A DNA stretch of 64,000 nucleotides from Siphonodentalium dalli (GCA_032622095.1 CP136069.1:157283043-157347042); one strand, 5' to 3'. Counted from the first letter of the stretch, positions 1-15,200 are shown. The notes: generated by a model from the sequence alone, not told the origin. Made by a program: numbers and translations.

Positions 1-150
1 CTTTTTTTTCTTGTTAACAAGTGAAAAAAATTAGAGAAGACCTTAAGGAAGAAAATTAGTGGGGTGAAGTTAAGTCCTGGGGGGGGGGGGTGCAGAGGTT
101 GACCAATATCTCCTGGACTACTTACCCTCATTGGGCCATTTTTATTTCAG

Positions 151-288
151 ATGGCATCCTTGCCAGTATTGAACGATCTTGATGTAGCTTCATCTAAATC
201 ATTGCCCAGTATCTCTTGCATCCTGCTACTTGATGCTGTTATTGCCAAGGCACAGGTCTTACTGGACGAGGCCTTCACAGCGAACATG
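151..288 (+). CDS. UBR4: UBR4 exon 1 of window
   Basis: 138 nt, residues 1-46, phase 0 to 0. Acceptor tttatttcag, donor gtatga. Starts with ATG, but the acceptor right in front shows an internal exon. Leucine/isoleucine-rich helix ([18 protein letters not shown]), in keeping with an alpha-solenoid. Confidence 0.75.
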
Positions 289-3200
289 GTATGATATTAA
301 TTATGTCTTCCTTGGTATGCATGTTAACTATATTTTCTTAGGCATATTATGGACTTACTTTAGTGAATAAAACTGATAAATTAGTATTCAAACATTATCT
401 CCACTGGGAGGACATAGCAATCAACTAAGATTATCGAAAACTCCAACCATATCGACTGTACCATTTCAGAGAACACAGCATTTGAACAACGTACAAATTT
501 CAATATCTGCCACTTTATTCGGAACAAATTATTTGGCATAAACATTACGGTGATGATTTCGTCGTAATTAGTTTATAACAATGCCGCTGTTTTGTTTCTG
601 TCTTTATATCAAATTTATTAAATTATCTTATTTTGGCATGATTCTTTGTTATTCTGTTCTGAAAAGCTCAGCGGAGTATTTCACATCATTTTAAAACAGG
701 GTTCACGCTGTCGTATAAGTTTTTTTTTTACCCTAACTTCGGGAATCTAATTCAAAAACCCAAATTTTAATTGGTTACTGGAGCAATATGTTGGAGAATC
801 AAATATATAGTATGGTCATCTGAGCCAACTGATTAGGTGATATAGCATAATGGGTAACAAAAGGCACTCATGGTAGTGCACTATCAAATAATGTAATAAA
901 ACAGCAATGAGGATTAACACTGGACAGACACTATTTCCTTGTTTGACACCAGCGCTGTAATAAAATGGTTACCATGGATATTTTGTATTTGTTCCAGGCT
1001 GACCCAGATCCTCAGAAGATGAATTCAGCACAGGTGCTTATCGAGCCTGTGTTCTCAGCAATCAAAAGATTCAACGGCTACATTAAGTAAGTTAAACACT
1101 ATTAAACAATAATATACGTAATTAATACTTTGGCATACATTATTGTAACCCTTCCATGACTGGAGCTTCCTGAAATTTTGCGAAAACTCTGTGCCAATGC
1201 ATTCTCTTATATATGCGAGTCTCCCGTTTGGATCCTCACATATATAAGGGAATACATTGGCCTAACAATATTTACATTCAACTTGTAAGCCAGTGCATTC
1301 TATTTAAATGCGAGGCTCCCAATGGGAGACTCGCATAAATAAGAGATTGCACTGGCACATGATCTTTAATGCTGCACCAGCGCCGTTCCCATCATTAAAG
1401 TGTTAGCAATAAAATATATGCCAACGTAATGTAACATAAGAATCCTATTTATTGACAGATTTAAAAAATATAACGAAGTTTCTTACTATTTGTCTTGATC
1501 ATTTTTCACTTGAACTTAACACAACAAAAAACGACATAATATTCTATCATTGTTTCTCAGTTGTTGTTTTCAGCTCAAATTCCTGATTGTTCAATCTGTT
1601 ATACCTGCATGGTACCGCCCTTGTAACAGACTGGGTTAGCCCTTGTTGGTATCCAATTTGATTTAAATCATGGCTGATTATACACCAATGACTGAAGGAA
1701 ATGGCGGGTATACTGGATTACATTTGTCTATATTTAAATATTTCTGTTTATGGTGGTTTTAATGGTTGTGACTTTTTAACAGCAATGCCCATCGTGAAGG
1801 CCATCCGCATCTTTAATTTGATTTCTGTGTGAACTCTTTTGATATTGTATATTTGTTATGTTCAGATCGAGTATAATGGATGAGATAAAAGAAGAAAATG
1901 AGACTGTCCACGACAACGTTCTCCGAGTGTATAATCTCGTGGTGTCTATTGGATCGACAAAGTCAGCAAAAACATCAAAGTTTGCCACGTCTGTGATGGC
2001 ACTGTTGCCAGGCTCGGTTCGAAATGCTGTTGATAAATGGAATAAGAATGCTGCTACTGAGTTTCCCAGTATAGGAGCCTGGGTTAGTTGAGTTAATATT
2101 TTTTAAAGAATGTTATAATGTGGAACTCATATACTATGTTTATGTCCATGTCTATGTCACACCAACAGATAATGCATGTGCAGGATGATTCTACAAGCAT
2201 TGTGGAAAATGTTCAGATATAAATATGTTCAACAAACATACTAAGGAACTACTCATCAATGAGATTCTATCTATATATAAGCCAAGTGTTTGTCTGTGTA
2301 TGTGTTATGATTTTGGCACATTTAAAAAAATATCACCCGTGTGTCTGATTGCGCCCAAATTATGATCATGTCCTGAGGCACATCTTAGAATATGACACGC
2401 AAAATTTCTGGCCAAGACAACCTGAGATATAACGTGTTTGCCAATGGTTATCAAGGTGATATATTTACTGATATAATGTGTTACCTTCTCTAAAAATGAA
2501 TGTGTTTTCAGCGGCGTCAGTCATAAATTCCTGACAAACTCTGCACACCGTTTGCCCGATTTGTTTATATCGTTACCAGCAGTGCAGCAGTGACAATATA
2601 TTTTCCTGCATGTTTGTCACCCATCATTTTTGACCTCAGATGACTTAAAGGGGCATATATGAGAAAAAAAGAGTGTTCCTTATCAGCTTAGAATACATGT
2701 AGGAAAATTGGTCACATGGACAGAGGAATGTCAAGGGATGGGCGCCTTCAACCTCAGTTGACTTAAAGGGGGACAGATAAATTGCATGATTAATAAAGAG
2801 TGTTTATTATTGACTCAGAAAATATGTGGGAAAATTGTTGCACAGAGGTAACAAGACACTGGAAATGTCACAGGATAGGTGCCATTGTCCTCAAACCACT
2901 TAAAGGCACTAATAATTAGCAATCATGAGCATTTATTATCAGCTTAAACTAATTCTTCACACGACGTTCCTGCATGTCATGATTGTCACCCATCATTTTT
3001 GATGAGCAATCCCCTAGTTTAGTTTATAAAGGGCAAATCAGTATTATGGAGATATTTATTAATTTTAATTTCACAGAGGAATGCATTTGCTAATGACATC
3101 CTTCCTTGTGAGAGCTACATCGACGGAATACACAGCGGCCACATCAGCACTCTATCAGGTAAAGTATAATATTATATCTTAAAATTTGCTTGTTTTCCCT

Positions 3201-6200
3201 CTAAATGGTTAAAATACACAGATAGGAGACTAGGCGGTTTCCAATTCGGCATCCTTGCAGACTTGTTGATAGACGGCCCAGATGATGTAGCTCAACTTGA
3301 AAAAGGATCTCCGATAGCCACATAGTGGTGATAGCTTATATATCAATAGATGTATATGTTAATTGATGTGTTCCTCACAACTTAACACTAAAATCCAAAC
3401 AACCTTATTTATTACAAGTCTCTGCTGTAGTCTTTGGTGAAAAATTTCATTTCATCAAAGGGACCCAAAGCACGTGCAGTGGGAAAATGACCTAAAAAAT
3501 TTAAAGTCTGTGAAAACATCATCATGGATATATAGATAAACTTTGTTCTTATTCATTATTGATAGTTTTCCAATAAAAAAAATTTGTCTGTTCAAAACTT
3601 TGTTATGCAAATATAACTGTTACAGTAGTTTGTCAACAAACATTGCTGATGTAGTATATTCAAATATTTTTAGTCTGAATATTATTTTCAGAATATTTGT
3701 GCTAACTTATTGTACTAATTGACTTATATGGGTAATTCCACTGTAAAACTAATGTTAAATAACATGCAAAATCTAGTTATTGGAGAGTTACTAATAATGA
3801 GAATAAGAACAAAGTACATGTACTTGTTGATGATAGTTGTTTTACATACATTTATGTTATTTAGCCTGAACCCACTTTGAAGGCCTTGAAACCCTTTAAC
3901 CTGGAAATCATGCACCGATAATTTTAGCTTTCAACCTTGCTATTGCAGGCCAGCAACAATTCTCCACAAAGACATCCCTGAAGCATTTGCTGCATGCTTT
4001 GATCAGGTTCGGATGTGATCTAGTTATGTAAGTAAGATACAACATCATTACAAACTGATATGAATAAGTTCAAAATTAAAAAAATTGGTTTGCCCACTCC
4101 CTACCTTCCCTAGACCAAGTCTTCTAGGTCCACAAAAGCTTGGGATAATAGTTGGGTTGATGCTGTTTTGGACCAAGTCCCGTCCCGTTAGTCTTCTATA
4201 ACAGACTTTCATTGAAAAGATGCACTATATTTGTACGTGGAGCCTGGGCATTCACTTGATCCCCTGAATGTGATTAATCATCTGACATGTCTGATTAATC
4301 TGTCTTCAAAACTGATGTCATTCACTGTGATAGGAAAAGGTAAAGTGATGATACGGTTGTTTAATATATGGTTTACATTTTCTGATTACGGAACAAATCT
4401 AAATTCTCTGGAAAGCAAGGCTTTGTTTACTATAAATCTCGTTGCTTTGACATTCAGCGGACCTTTGATATAGGGATGTTTCATATCATCATTTATGGGA
4501 AAGGCTCAGCTCAGCCCAGCTGAGTTAATGAATAAGTCATGGAGTTTCGCCATTAGGATTACTTTGAAAAGATGTCACTATGACATTTTGCATTTTATGT
4601 TCAAAATTTATCTTTCTTTGTTCATCTGGAAATAATGGTTGTCTAGATATCTCAACCATATGTTGTCCGATTGCAATCAATTTTCGTATGGATGTTTACC
4701 TTCAATAGTGTGCCATAGGAATGTTCATTAGTTTCATTTGCATTTATATTTTAGAGTTATTTTCTTAGTTTATCTGTTAATGTTGTTTTGTTTTTCGTCA
4801 GCCAGAGTACCTCAGCCACATGTTTTAGGATCTCATTGAAATTTGGTATGATGTTCGCCATCACAAGGTCTTTCAATAAAACATCAACGGAAATGTATGA
4901 ATTTTCCCTTTTAATTCATTTATTTTGCTTGTTATTTCAGCTGGTGTCCAGATAAAATAAGCAACAAGGAGCTGATAAAGGTCATGTTTCCGATGCTGCA
5001 TGACGCGACAACAGAATACCTCCATGATATGGTGCAGTAACTCCTTCATATTTAACCCTTTCATGATTGCAAGTCTCCCATAGGGAGCCTCTGATATATA
5101 AGAGAATCCATTGACCTAACAATACTTACCTTGTCGTTGTAAGCCAGTGCACTTTCTAGTATATGCGAGGCTCCCTATGAGAGACTCGCATATATAAGAG
5201 AATGCACTGGCACAGAATCTTTAATGCTGCAATAATGGAGCTCCCATTGTGAAAGGGATATATATATAGTCTTGCTACTATTCATTTTTAAGCCCAAATA
5301 TGTAGAAGATCTTCAAAGAGTTATGTTGGGATATAAGACTTTATGAAACAAGTTTGATAAATGTGAATCAAATTTATGAAATTAGTTTCATAAAATCTTA
5401 TATCCCAACATTATGAGTTGAAGATATTTTATATCACATGAAAATAACTAGAGCTTTATGCCTTTTTAACAAATAAAAATCTTTAAAAGAAACTGAAAAA
5501 TCCATGCAAAATGTATACATGCATGGCATTGGCTGAGACGCTTCACGACCGTATATGACAGTATTGTGCCCTCTGCCTTGTGACGAAACATATAGTCTCA
5601 CAATTTGCCTCTTTGTTTTTGTGCCTATTTTCATTAGTGCAACGAAGTTGCAATAATTGAACTTTAATGACAAAGCAATCATTTTGCAATGTCTGGTATT
5701 GGTGTCAAGCACGGCTTTTCTAAACAATAGTAATCGGCGCGGTAATTTACTTAGCACAATGCCAAGTATCCCGGGAAGCATGCAGCGATTACTCACTAGT
5801 GAGAGATAAGAAAGTATCTTAATAGATTTTTCAATGATGTAATAGGGGGTTCATGTGATATAGTTAGATATCTTATATTGACGATACATGAGGTTCATTC
5901 AGATTTGACACAAAGTGAACCAAAATTTCCTTAGCGAATTTTCTGCTCATATATTTGAGTATGATGACACCAATTTACGAACCCGCCAACAAATTTGTTT
6001 TACCAAAAAATGCCAACACATTTTGTTTAGCTCATGGTGTTCAGTTTGTATAAATTTCTCACTAATTAAATGTGCTGGTTTTTTTATTTCAAAAAATGAT
6101 TTCAAGTGAATGTATGAGGTTTGCATTCACCAGTGATCATTTTGATTAATCGCCAATTGGTATGTCAAGACCTGCCTGGGTTAAAAAACAAAATCACCCT

Positions 6201-9200
6201 CCATCAAGAGATTTTTTTCTCCTGATGTTCATAAATATACTTAAAAAATTGCTGTGGCCTATATAGAAAACATAAATTGGGGCATCTTTAGTAAAATTTT
6301 ATATTAGATATCCGTATCAGTTTTGATACCCTCCAAAAAAGCTGGCATTTTTAACAGGCATGTTTTTTAATGGTTTTCATAAATTTCTCAAGCTTTTCAC
6401 TGTTGAAATCATTTGGATACTGTTAATCACATCAATATATTTCTCATAGGTATCCTCATCAATGGAGAAGTACCTGGGTCCGACGGATGGAGAGAAGTAT
6501 CTACAGAAGATGTATGAAGCAATATTCTCTGTTGGACAATCACTGATAAACATGTACTCAGAACTGGACAAGTGAGTGTAAAATGAAAAAAATTCTTTAA
6601 AAAACAAAGTTGGAAAAATATTGTCACGGTTAATTCTCCTACATATTCGTTCCCAGAAATCTGTGGGATTAGAGTAGGATGTAACAATGGCATATCTCTG
6701 TGAGCACAGCCACTGAACATTAATACCGAGAGGTCAGTTGCACTGATAGGTAAAAGGTCAGTGCACTGAGAACAAATAAGGTCAAAATAATCAACATGGT
6801 CGGTCAGTGGTGTACTGATTGAATCCAACCCACGTGGTGTCAGGTAGGATTGACTAAAATCACTATTCCAGAGTAAAAGAATCTGGTGGCAGATAAAAAG
6901 GGGGGAAAAGGGAGGGAAGCTAATCCCTCCGATTTCTTCCCCCTGATATTTAGAGAATTCCTCTCATCATACATATTAATATACAGGGATGTGCTCACGC
7001 CGGGCGGGGGCGCCCACCACTCAAAACAATCGCCCGGGAGTCACTACGTTTTCAAACCAGTGCACCCGGCACATTTTTACGATCACAACTGTACTCGCAT
7101 TGTAAATTGTGCCGAGTTCTCTTGATGATAACGACATCTTGCATGTCTGATAGCGACGACATGTTGCCGTCTGAGGCATTTTAATGCCTCATATAAAGCA
7201 CGTGGGGAGCCTTGATTAATGAGGTGTCAAAAGGTCTGCGATGACCGGTGAATTTTATTACAAAGAGCCGACATAATCAAATACTTTCCGCGCGTGCTGA
7301 GCCGTAGGCACGCGCTGGAGTTAAAAGTCCTGGGGTGAATTTGAAACGTCCAGTTTCAATGATCCTAAGCCAAAACGATGTCGTTATTGAAATTTTTCAC
7401 TCAAACTCCGAAAAGTAAAAAGCTGCTGGATGATGACAAAGCAAAACCTTTCGATACTACTGCATCTGATAGCTCAGAATGCGATGGTTCCATTCAGAAA
7501 GAGAAGAAGAGAAAACCTGTCGATACTGTTGCACCAGATACCGTTAGACCAGAATGCGATGCTGTAATCCAGAAAGAGAAAAAGAGAAAGCTCCCAGAAT
7601 CTGAACAGACAGAACCAAAACGATCGAAGCATGCCACGTCATTTAAAACATCATGGAACAAGGATAGACCGTGGCTACTGTACGTGACAGATGTGGGCAT
7701 GTTTTGTGAATTCTGTCGGAAGCATGACATGCGGCCATTTGACCACGAGACATGGAACAAACAGCCATGTAAACGCCTTCGCTTAGAGAGCATTGTGGAT
7801 CACGAGAAGTCGAATGCACACAAAATTGCATCCAAGCTTAGCGTCGATAAACACCAAACGGACGTCAAGGAAACTATAGTTCCGTCGCTGTCAATGAACG
7901 ACATGAGCAGAACTTTCGCATGCCTGTACTTCTTGTGCAAACAAAGAATTTCGCATACAACAAACTTTGTACCTCTACTCGACCTCATGGACTATATGTC
8001 TCTGAATCTAAAAGAGAAAATTAGGATGGGGAAAAATGCACACTACACAAGCAGAAATGTTAGCGTGCATATCGTCAGTAATCGAAGAAAACATCATGGA
8101 AAGACTTCGCTCATCAGTCAGTTATGCATTGATGTTTGACGAAACGACTGATTGTGCTATTCAAGAGCAGATGATCGTGAGGGCTCGCTATGTACATTCA
8201 GGTGAAATTGTGACCAAATATCTCAAGATTATTCAGCCACTTGCATCATCCGATGGTTCAAACCAAGACCTCGTAGTTAGACTTGACGGCAAGAATATCG
8301 CCAAGAAAGTAACTGATTTCGTCAAAAGTAAAGATCTGTCATTCCAGAAATTGAGAGCCATTGGTACAGATGGGGCCTCGACCATGGCTGGAAAGTTCAA
8401 TGGCGCAGTTAAGCTGATTATAGATGAACAAAAAGCTGACCAAACTAAATTTCCCGAAGTCGATCGTTGTAAGGCCATCGGATGTCACTGTGCTGCCCAT
8501 AAGCTAAACCTGGCAGCGTCACAGGCAGGCGACAAAGTTCCATATATCAAGAAATTTAAGGACATAATTCGGCAATTATATGACTTCTACGACAACAGTG
8601 CCATTCGTGCTGCTGGGCTAAAAGCTATTCAGGATCTGCTAGATGAACCAGCACTAAAGGTGTTAGAACCCTCTTCAACACGATGGCTTTCTATTGGGTT
8701 ATGTGTGGCACGAATAAAGAAAACATTGGCCAGCATTATTATCAGCTTGGAGAGAGAATCTGAAGAACGAGGTGATGCCAAAGCTGCAGGTCTGAGCACG
8801 TTTATGTCGGACTTTCAATTTATTGCCACTCTACTTTTGTTCTGTGATGTTCTGACCAAAATCAACCGACTGTCCAAAATATTCCAGGACAGTGAACTTG
8901 ATTATGCTCTTGTAGCTCCCGTTGTGCAATCAACAAGAAATCAAATCTAGAAAATGTCCGAAAGTGATTATGACGGTGACAACTTAAAAGAAATTTTGGC
9001 ATACATCAATTCTTTGAAAGAAGCAGGCGTTAATGTAAGCTACAACAAACGAAATATTCGTGGAAAGGGTGACACTGAGAGTGAAATGGTGGACAAATAT
9101 CGTGCTGACGTGAAGATTCCCTTCATTAACAATATTATTTCAAACTTGGATAACAGATTTACCGATTCCGGTGTAATTACTTCATTCGGAATATTCAACC

Positions 9201-12200
9201 CTTCTCATATGGACAAAGGAGATAAACATTACGGAAAGAGCGAAATTCAGACCCTCATCAACCAATTTGGCGGCTATTCAGTTGATGAGGCAAAGGAAGA
9301 ATGGGATGATTTTCGGGAATATATGGCATTGAACATGGAGAAGATGAATACTCGAGATGTTGTACGTGCTTTGACGGGGCATTCGAAAAACCCACTGAGA
9401 ATGGTTTATCCAATAACATCACACCTGGCTGAAATATATCGAGTGGTACCACCACATACCGCAGACGTTGAGCGTGATTTCAGCCAGATGAAACTGATCA
9501 AATCATGTCTCAGAAACCGCATGGTGGAGGAAACGTTAGACGCGGTCATGCGTATAGTAATTGAAGGACCGCCCCTGGAAGATTTCCCCTTCCACGATGC
9601 GGTTAAACTGTGGGCAGACGGAAAGAATAGGCGATTAAAAGTCCATTCCATGAAAGTGTGACGTAACTGAAGTTGTATAAATAAACATTGTAAATAGACG
9701 ACACTGTGTATAGTTAAAAGAAGGAAATCACGTGGGAAATATGACATGACGCGATTAGTACTCAGGCGATGATTGGCACGTGTTCTTGTGACGCTGTTGT
9801 TAGTTCTCGCCAAGACAGCCTTTGATATAATGCCGCCGTTTCAGTTTAGTGTACCAGATTAACCTGTTAAATAATTGGATTTATATAAAGAATATGCAGA
9901 GGATTCTTATACCGGGTGAGTTACACTGACTTTCAAATTATGTTTGCCCAAATTTAAAATATGAAATGTCCCTATTTTATGATAATTTGTCAGAGGCCTT
10001 GTGGTGTATTTTACACCCGAAATGCAACGAAAACGCGTTTGCGAGCGCTAATAATCCAAATTTTCTTCCGATTGGGCGAAACTTGGTCACCCAATCGGAC
10101 CGATGACCCTCCCGCCCGGGACTATTTTGGGGATTGGCACATCCCTGAATATAAGGATGAGAGGGGAATTATTCTTCATATTTGTTCTCAGAAATCTACG
10201 GGATTAGAGTAGGATGTAACAATAGCACAGTACCAAGATGCCGCCAGAAGGAGTGATCGTAGAGAAAAGAATAAGTTTAGATCTCACCTTGATAAATCCA
10301 AATTTATTCGGGCACATCCCGAAAAAACACACTAGCTGTAATATAACTAGGTCTGTAACAATAACACTCAGAAAATCCTGGCAACAAAAGTTCATGTATG
10401 GAACACGTTCATGCAGGCCTCAGCCTAGGGGTCCAGAACAGGGAGACTTGAAGTCTCCCTCCAGGAAATTTAGGGAGACTTCAGGAAATTTAGGGAGACT
10501 TCAGGGTGGGGAGACTACCAAAAATTGACAATTTTCAAATATCGCTTTATTTTATAACATCTGACAATAAAAAATTTAAAAAGATAAAATAACAAATAAA
10601 ACTAAAAAAAAATAATTTATCTGAAATTAGCTTAATTAATTGTTATTATACATTTAAATTTTTTGGAAATGTTTTGTGTAGCTATCATTTAAGCAAGACA
10701 ATTATCAAGTTACAGTAAATAGTTACGTTTTTAACTAAATGAAAGTAGTATTATTTCCTAGACTGCAGCTTGGAAGATACGTTTGTACAGTCTGAATCAT
10801 GATGCATGTAGCTTTTTAAGTTTAATTTGGTCACGGCTGTAATGTGGGTGTCCGCTAAAATAAACAATAAAGACTAACTAACAAAGGAGTTGCAAAAGCT
10901 TTTATTAATTAATGGCCTCCCTTAATTAATGCCAACATCACTGGTATAATAAAAGTCCGACGCGGTCTCTTCAAAAATTCCGACGCGTTACTGAAACGAA
11001 CTTCCGAAGCGCCTGGTACATACTCTGATAATATCGTAATTGTTTTATATCTGAAAAGCGGGACGGCGGTCTTTTAAGTTAATTAAAACATTTATTTGTG
11101 ACACTCACGATGGTCAGTAACAACACAGATGCGAACATCTCATCGTGCTTTCAGCGTGTCAAAACATTCGTGATTAACATTCATTACCGCAAAGGGAACA
11201 AAGGCGACGGAATAACAACACCAAACAATAGGTCATATTTTATTTTTTTATTTTAAACACTTGGGTCTTTGGCTCTGCATCGTCTGTTTCTTTTTGGGAT
11301 GGCCGCCACAATTCATCTATATATGGACATGTCCAGACATGTCCGGAAAAAAAACTAGAAAAAAAATTAAGAAAAAAAAAGAAAAAAATTTCCCCCTAAA
11401 ATTGAAGGCGACTTCGATTTCGCCTTAGAGCGACGATAGGGCGAAGTCAGCGACAGTAAGGCGACAATCTCGCCCGAGTCGCCTTGTGAGCTGAGGCCTG
11501 CGTTCATGTCCCATCTTGATTTGCCAAATCCTATTCTAATACCTCCGATTTCTTCCACCTCATATTCCTCTCATCCTACATATAAATGTGAGGATGAGAG
11601 GGGAATCATCTACTCAAACTGGACAAATAAGTAGAAAATTAAATAATCCATCCAAATTTAAATTACAAATTTGCTACTAATATATCACAGAACTGAAATT
11701 CAACAACCAAATATATCGTCTGAAAAGAATGGGGGGAAAAAAAGACAATTAATCTTAAAAAAATATTATTTCAAGTTAAAACAAAGTTAAAACAAAAGGA
11801 TCAATTGACTGAATTTGGCATGGCATATTCTATCTTCTTTACCTTTATGAAATTACCATACTCCGTATTATTTGCCTCTGTCGAATTAACAATCTTGAGA
11901 CAGATGTTGGATAAGAGGTACACAAAAAATAGTCAAATGTTACTATTCACATGTTTTCAGTGGACTTGATGAAAAAGTGCTGCACCAGTTTATTTCATTC
12001 TTCGAAGACAGTATGGAGAAAACTGCGGCGAAGAAAGCCATGGAGTCAGTCATGTGTCAGCCACTCAGTCTCGTTAAAATGTTGTGGACTAGTGACCTGG
12101 TGGAATGTTCTGTTAGGGTTCTAAAGTTCTACAACCGGCTGTTGCATCTCAGTAAGTATGATAAGTTAACCCTTCCATGACTGGAGCTTCCTAAAATTCT

Positions 12201-15200
12201 TACGAAAACCCTGTGCAAATGTATTCTCTTATACATGTGTGTCTCCCATAGGGAGCTTCGCATATATAAGAGAATACTTTGGCCTAACAATATTTACCTT
12301 GACCCTGTAAGCCAGTGCAATCTCTTATATATGCTAGGCTCCCTATGGGAGACTCGCATATATAAGATAATGCACTGGCACAGGATCTTTAAAATGCTGC
12401 ACCAGTGCAGCTCCCATCATGAAAGGGTTAAAAAATTATTTATCCCACATGGTTGTTATTAATAACAAGACAAGTTTGCCTTAATGACTACCTTTTATTA
12501 ATCACTAAAGCAACAGGTAGTCGGAAACGTGTTTATGGACCTCCAGCTTTCTTGTCATTGGTGAAGGCCCTTTTTTGGTACCACCCAAGCGCCAACCACG
12601 GAGTCCTGGCAACGATCACCTATCTAGTCCTGAAAGACACTAAGCATAGCTGTTAGCATCAGGGATGCCTCCCCCAAAACGGAAGGAGGAAAACTGGGCG
12701 GGAGGGTGGGACGCTAAATAATTGTCGACTGATCCGTGCGAATGTTCTGACGAAAAGGCTGTATTATGTCCGTGTGATTACCCATGTGACCTGACGCCAG
12801 ACAAAATAGTTCCTCCCTCAATCTCGATGGGCTTTGTTCCAATGATTTAGCATATACTCGTCCCTTTAGGACAAACAAAGGCATTATCTCAGTTGACAAT
12901 TAATGAAGTGAGGAATAGAAGCTGGCAAATTGATTGTCTTGATTTCCATATCGCTCCGCATGTACTGCAGTACGTGATTAAATATATGCAGTACTGTCAT
13001 ATCTATTTATAGCCATCGTGGGTTTTTCCTTCCAATATATACATGTAGCACCCCGTGGGATAAATGATCTGCTTGCTAGCTTATGCTCTGGCATCTCTGT
13101 TTTCTCAGACAATTTATTTTCAAATCAGTGAGTTGAGGGAGGTTTTTATTTTTATTTTTTATTTTCAACTATCAGGATGGTCGGTGGCTTGAATATGCTT
13201 ACATGGGAGCAAAATTTATATAAAAGTAGTGTAAATAAATTATCTAAATAAAAATATAGATTAATATAATAGAAGAGTAAATAAATTATCTAAATAAAAC
13301 TAAAAATAAATATAATGGAGTTTTATGATGATTTCATTATAACCCAAAACAAATCCCACCAAAAAAAACCTGTGACAAGGAAGATGAAGGAGATTCCTCA
13401 CTCAATAAAGTTATAAAAAAAAGTATTCAATTCTCTTCACTGTTAAATAAATTTAGACCGAAGTTTATAAGAATATACAGCCATCACCCCCTTGACCAAT
13501 CCTCATTGTAAGGGTTTATCTTCATAATTGTTTAAGAACTTGGTTTCATTGTGGAATGCCATTTAAGTGACTTGACTAAACCAGAGTCACACGTCGATGA
13601 CGTTCTCACCTGTGTTGTTGAATAGTTTGTGTGTTGATTCCTTCTGGCACCAATGTACCCAACTTGCGGATCTACACCTCCTCCTTAAATAAATCTCCTA
13701 TGGAGTTCATCTGATACCAAGCTGAGTACAGAGAAACGTTGCTCCGCATGGTCATGTCCAGGACTACTAAAATATCCAGCTAATGGGTGATCTTGCTTGG
13801 AAATTTCCCGAATATGCATGTGTTCACTGCCAATGTATATGGACTTGTCGCAAACCCTACATGACAGACAGTATACTAGGTTAGCCATTTTACAATTGAT
13901 ATTTTTCGTCACCATGTCAGAGGAACTTCGTGAAGAATTTGATATAGCATCGAAAGAAATCCTACACTTACTGTCTTTGTACACAAAAGCTAATCAACGA
14001 TTCAGATGAGAACGTCATTGACATGTGACTCTGATTAATCATAATCCGACAGAAAAGTAAACCTGAAATTTCATGTGTATGGACTTATGAACTCTTTTTG
14101 TATCTACAAATTGTAACCTGTTCATATTATTGTCTGGCTAAAGAAGGCCATGATGCTGAACATTTCCAAAAAAGAATGTTTTTATTCTATCCAGAATTTT
14201 TTTTTCACAGGAGAGAAGCATCCAGAAGACCGAAGCTATAAATTCCTTTGTGGATTACTAAATGAGCTGTCGATGACCACAGCAATAACAATACAGAATT
14301 GTCTCAAGAAACTGCTTATTCCTGAGGTATGGGTAATTTAATTTAGCGAACAATCTTCCAAAAACATGTGTGAAGCTTTGAGATGTGTGAATTAAAATAA
14401 TGAGATAGGGGTGCTTTATTTTTTATTATCTATGACAACTTCAGAAGCAAATAGATTATATATGTTTCGACATGGAGAATGTTGTTGTGTTTGATGAGAT
14501 TTGTCATATTTAAATAGTCTATCTGTCTTTTGCAGAATAAGGTCCCCAGAGTGTGAATTTAGTGACACTATCCTGCATAGCGGGCTAGCATCACCAAATT
14601 CACCCTCTGGGGACCTCATTCTGCTTAGGCATCAACTGCTAGGATCAGACTGAAGTTCCCCAGCTGAAGTGTGGGATAGCATCACTAAATTCACCCTCTG
14701 GGGACCTCATTCTGCAAATGACAGACACTATTTCAAGATTTTTAAGAACCAGTATAATAGCATGGGGGAAAGTTGCATTGGATATAACAGGATATAGTAG
14801 TGACTCCAAGCCTGTTGTGTGTGTCAGACATTTCAATCTGATCCTAGGTCTCCCATATAGCAGTTGAGGCCTAAGCAGAATGAGGTCCTCAGAGTGTGAA
14901 TTTGGTGATCCTAGCCCGATGTGCAGGATAGCATCTCTAAATTCACCCTCTGGAGACCTCATTCTGCAAATGACAGACACTCTATTTCAAGGCTTGATCA
15001 GAACCAGTATTTAAAATAATTAAATAACACAAGTATGTGAACTCATTAACGTTATTGCACAAGTTTATTGTGACGCGATGGTAAAAACAAGTACCACAGG
15101 TTCGAGTTTTACCTTGTGACACGACAAACGCGTGCAATAACATTAACATGTTCACACAACTATGTCGTTCTATCTTTATTGCACACTCTGAAGATTGTAG

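Larger units (their letters stand above)
6918..10222. mobile_element. Foldback element interrupted by a hAT transposon
   Basis: Left arm (6918-6983: ctccgatttcttcc, attcctctcatcat) and right arm (10148-10222: aaggatgagaggggaatt, cagaaatctacgggattag) are imperfect reverse complements and would meet if the hAT at 6984-10147 were taken out. A related uninterrupted copy lies at 11528-11605. Confidence 0.6.

Noticed and set aside
151-153. ATG at the first codon of exon 1 as the UBR4 start
   Set aside because: A polypyrimidine tract and AG sit directly before it, and UBR4 has over a thousand residues upstream of this region in other animals.
5032-5036. Exon 6 ending at 5036 with donor gtaact
   Set aside because: It shifts the frame and gives a stop in exon 7; 5031 keeps the frame.
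5434-5796. 120-codon minus-strand frame in intron 6
   Set aside because: No motif or codon pattern, and no conserved neighbours on that strand.
7378-9661. A functional or domesticated hAT-derived host gene
   Set aside because: Frame change near 8030 and an in-frame TAG at 8948; terminal repeats are still present.
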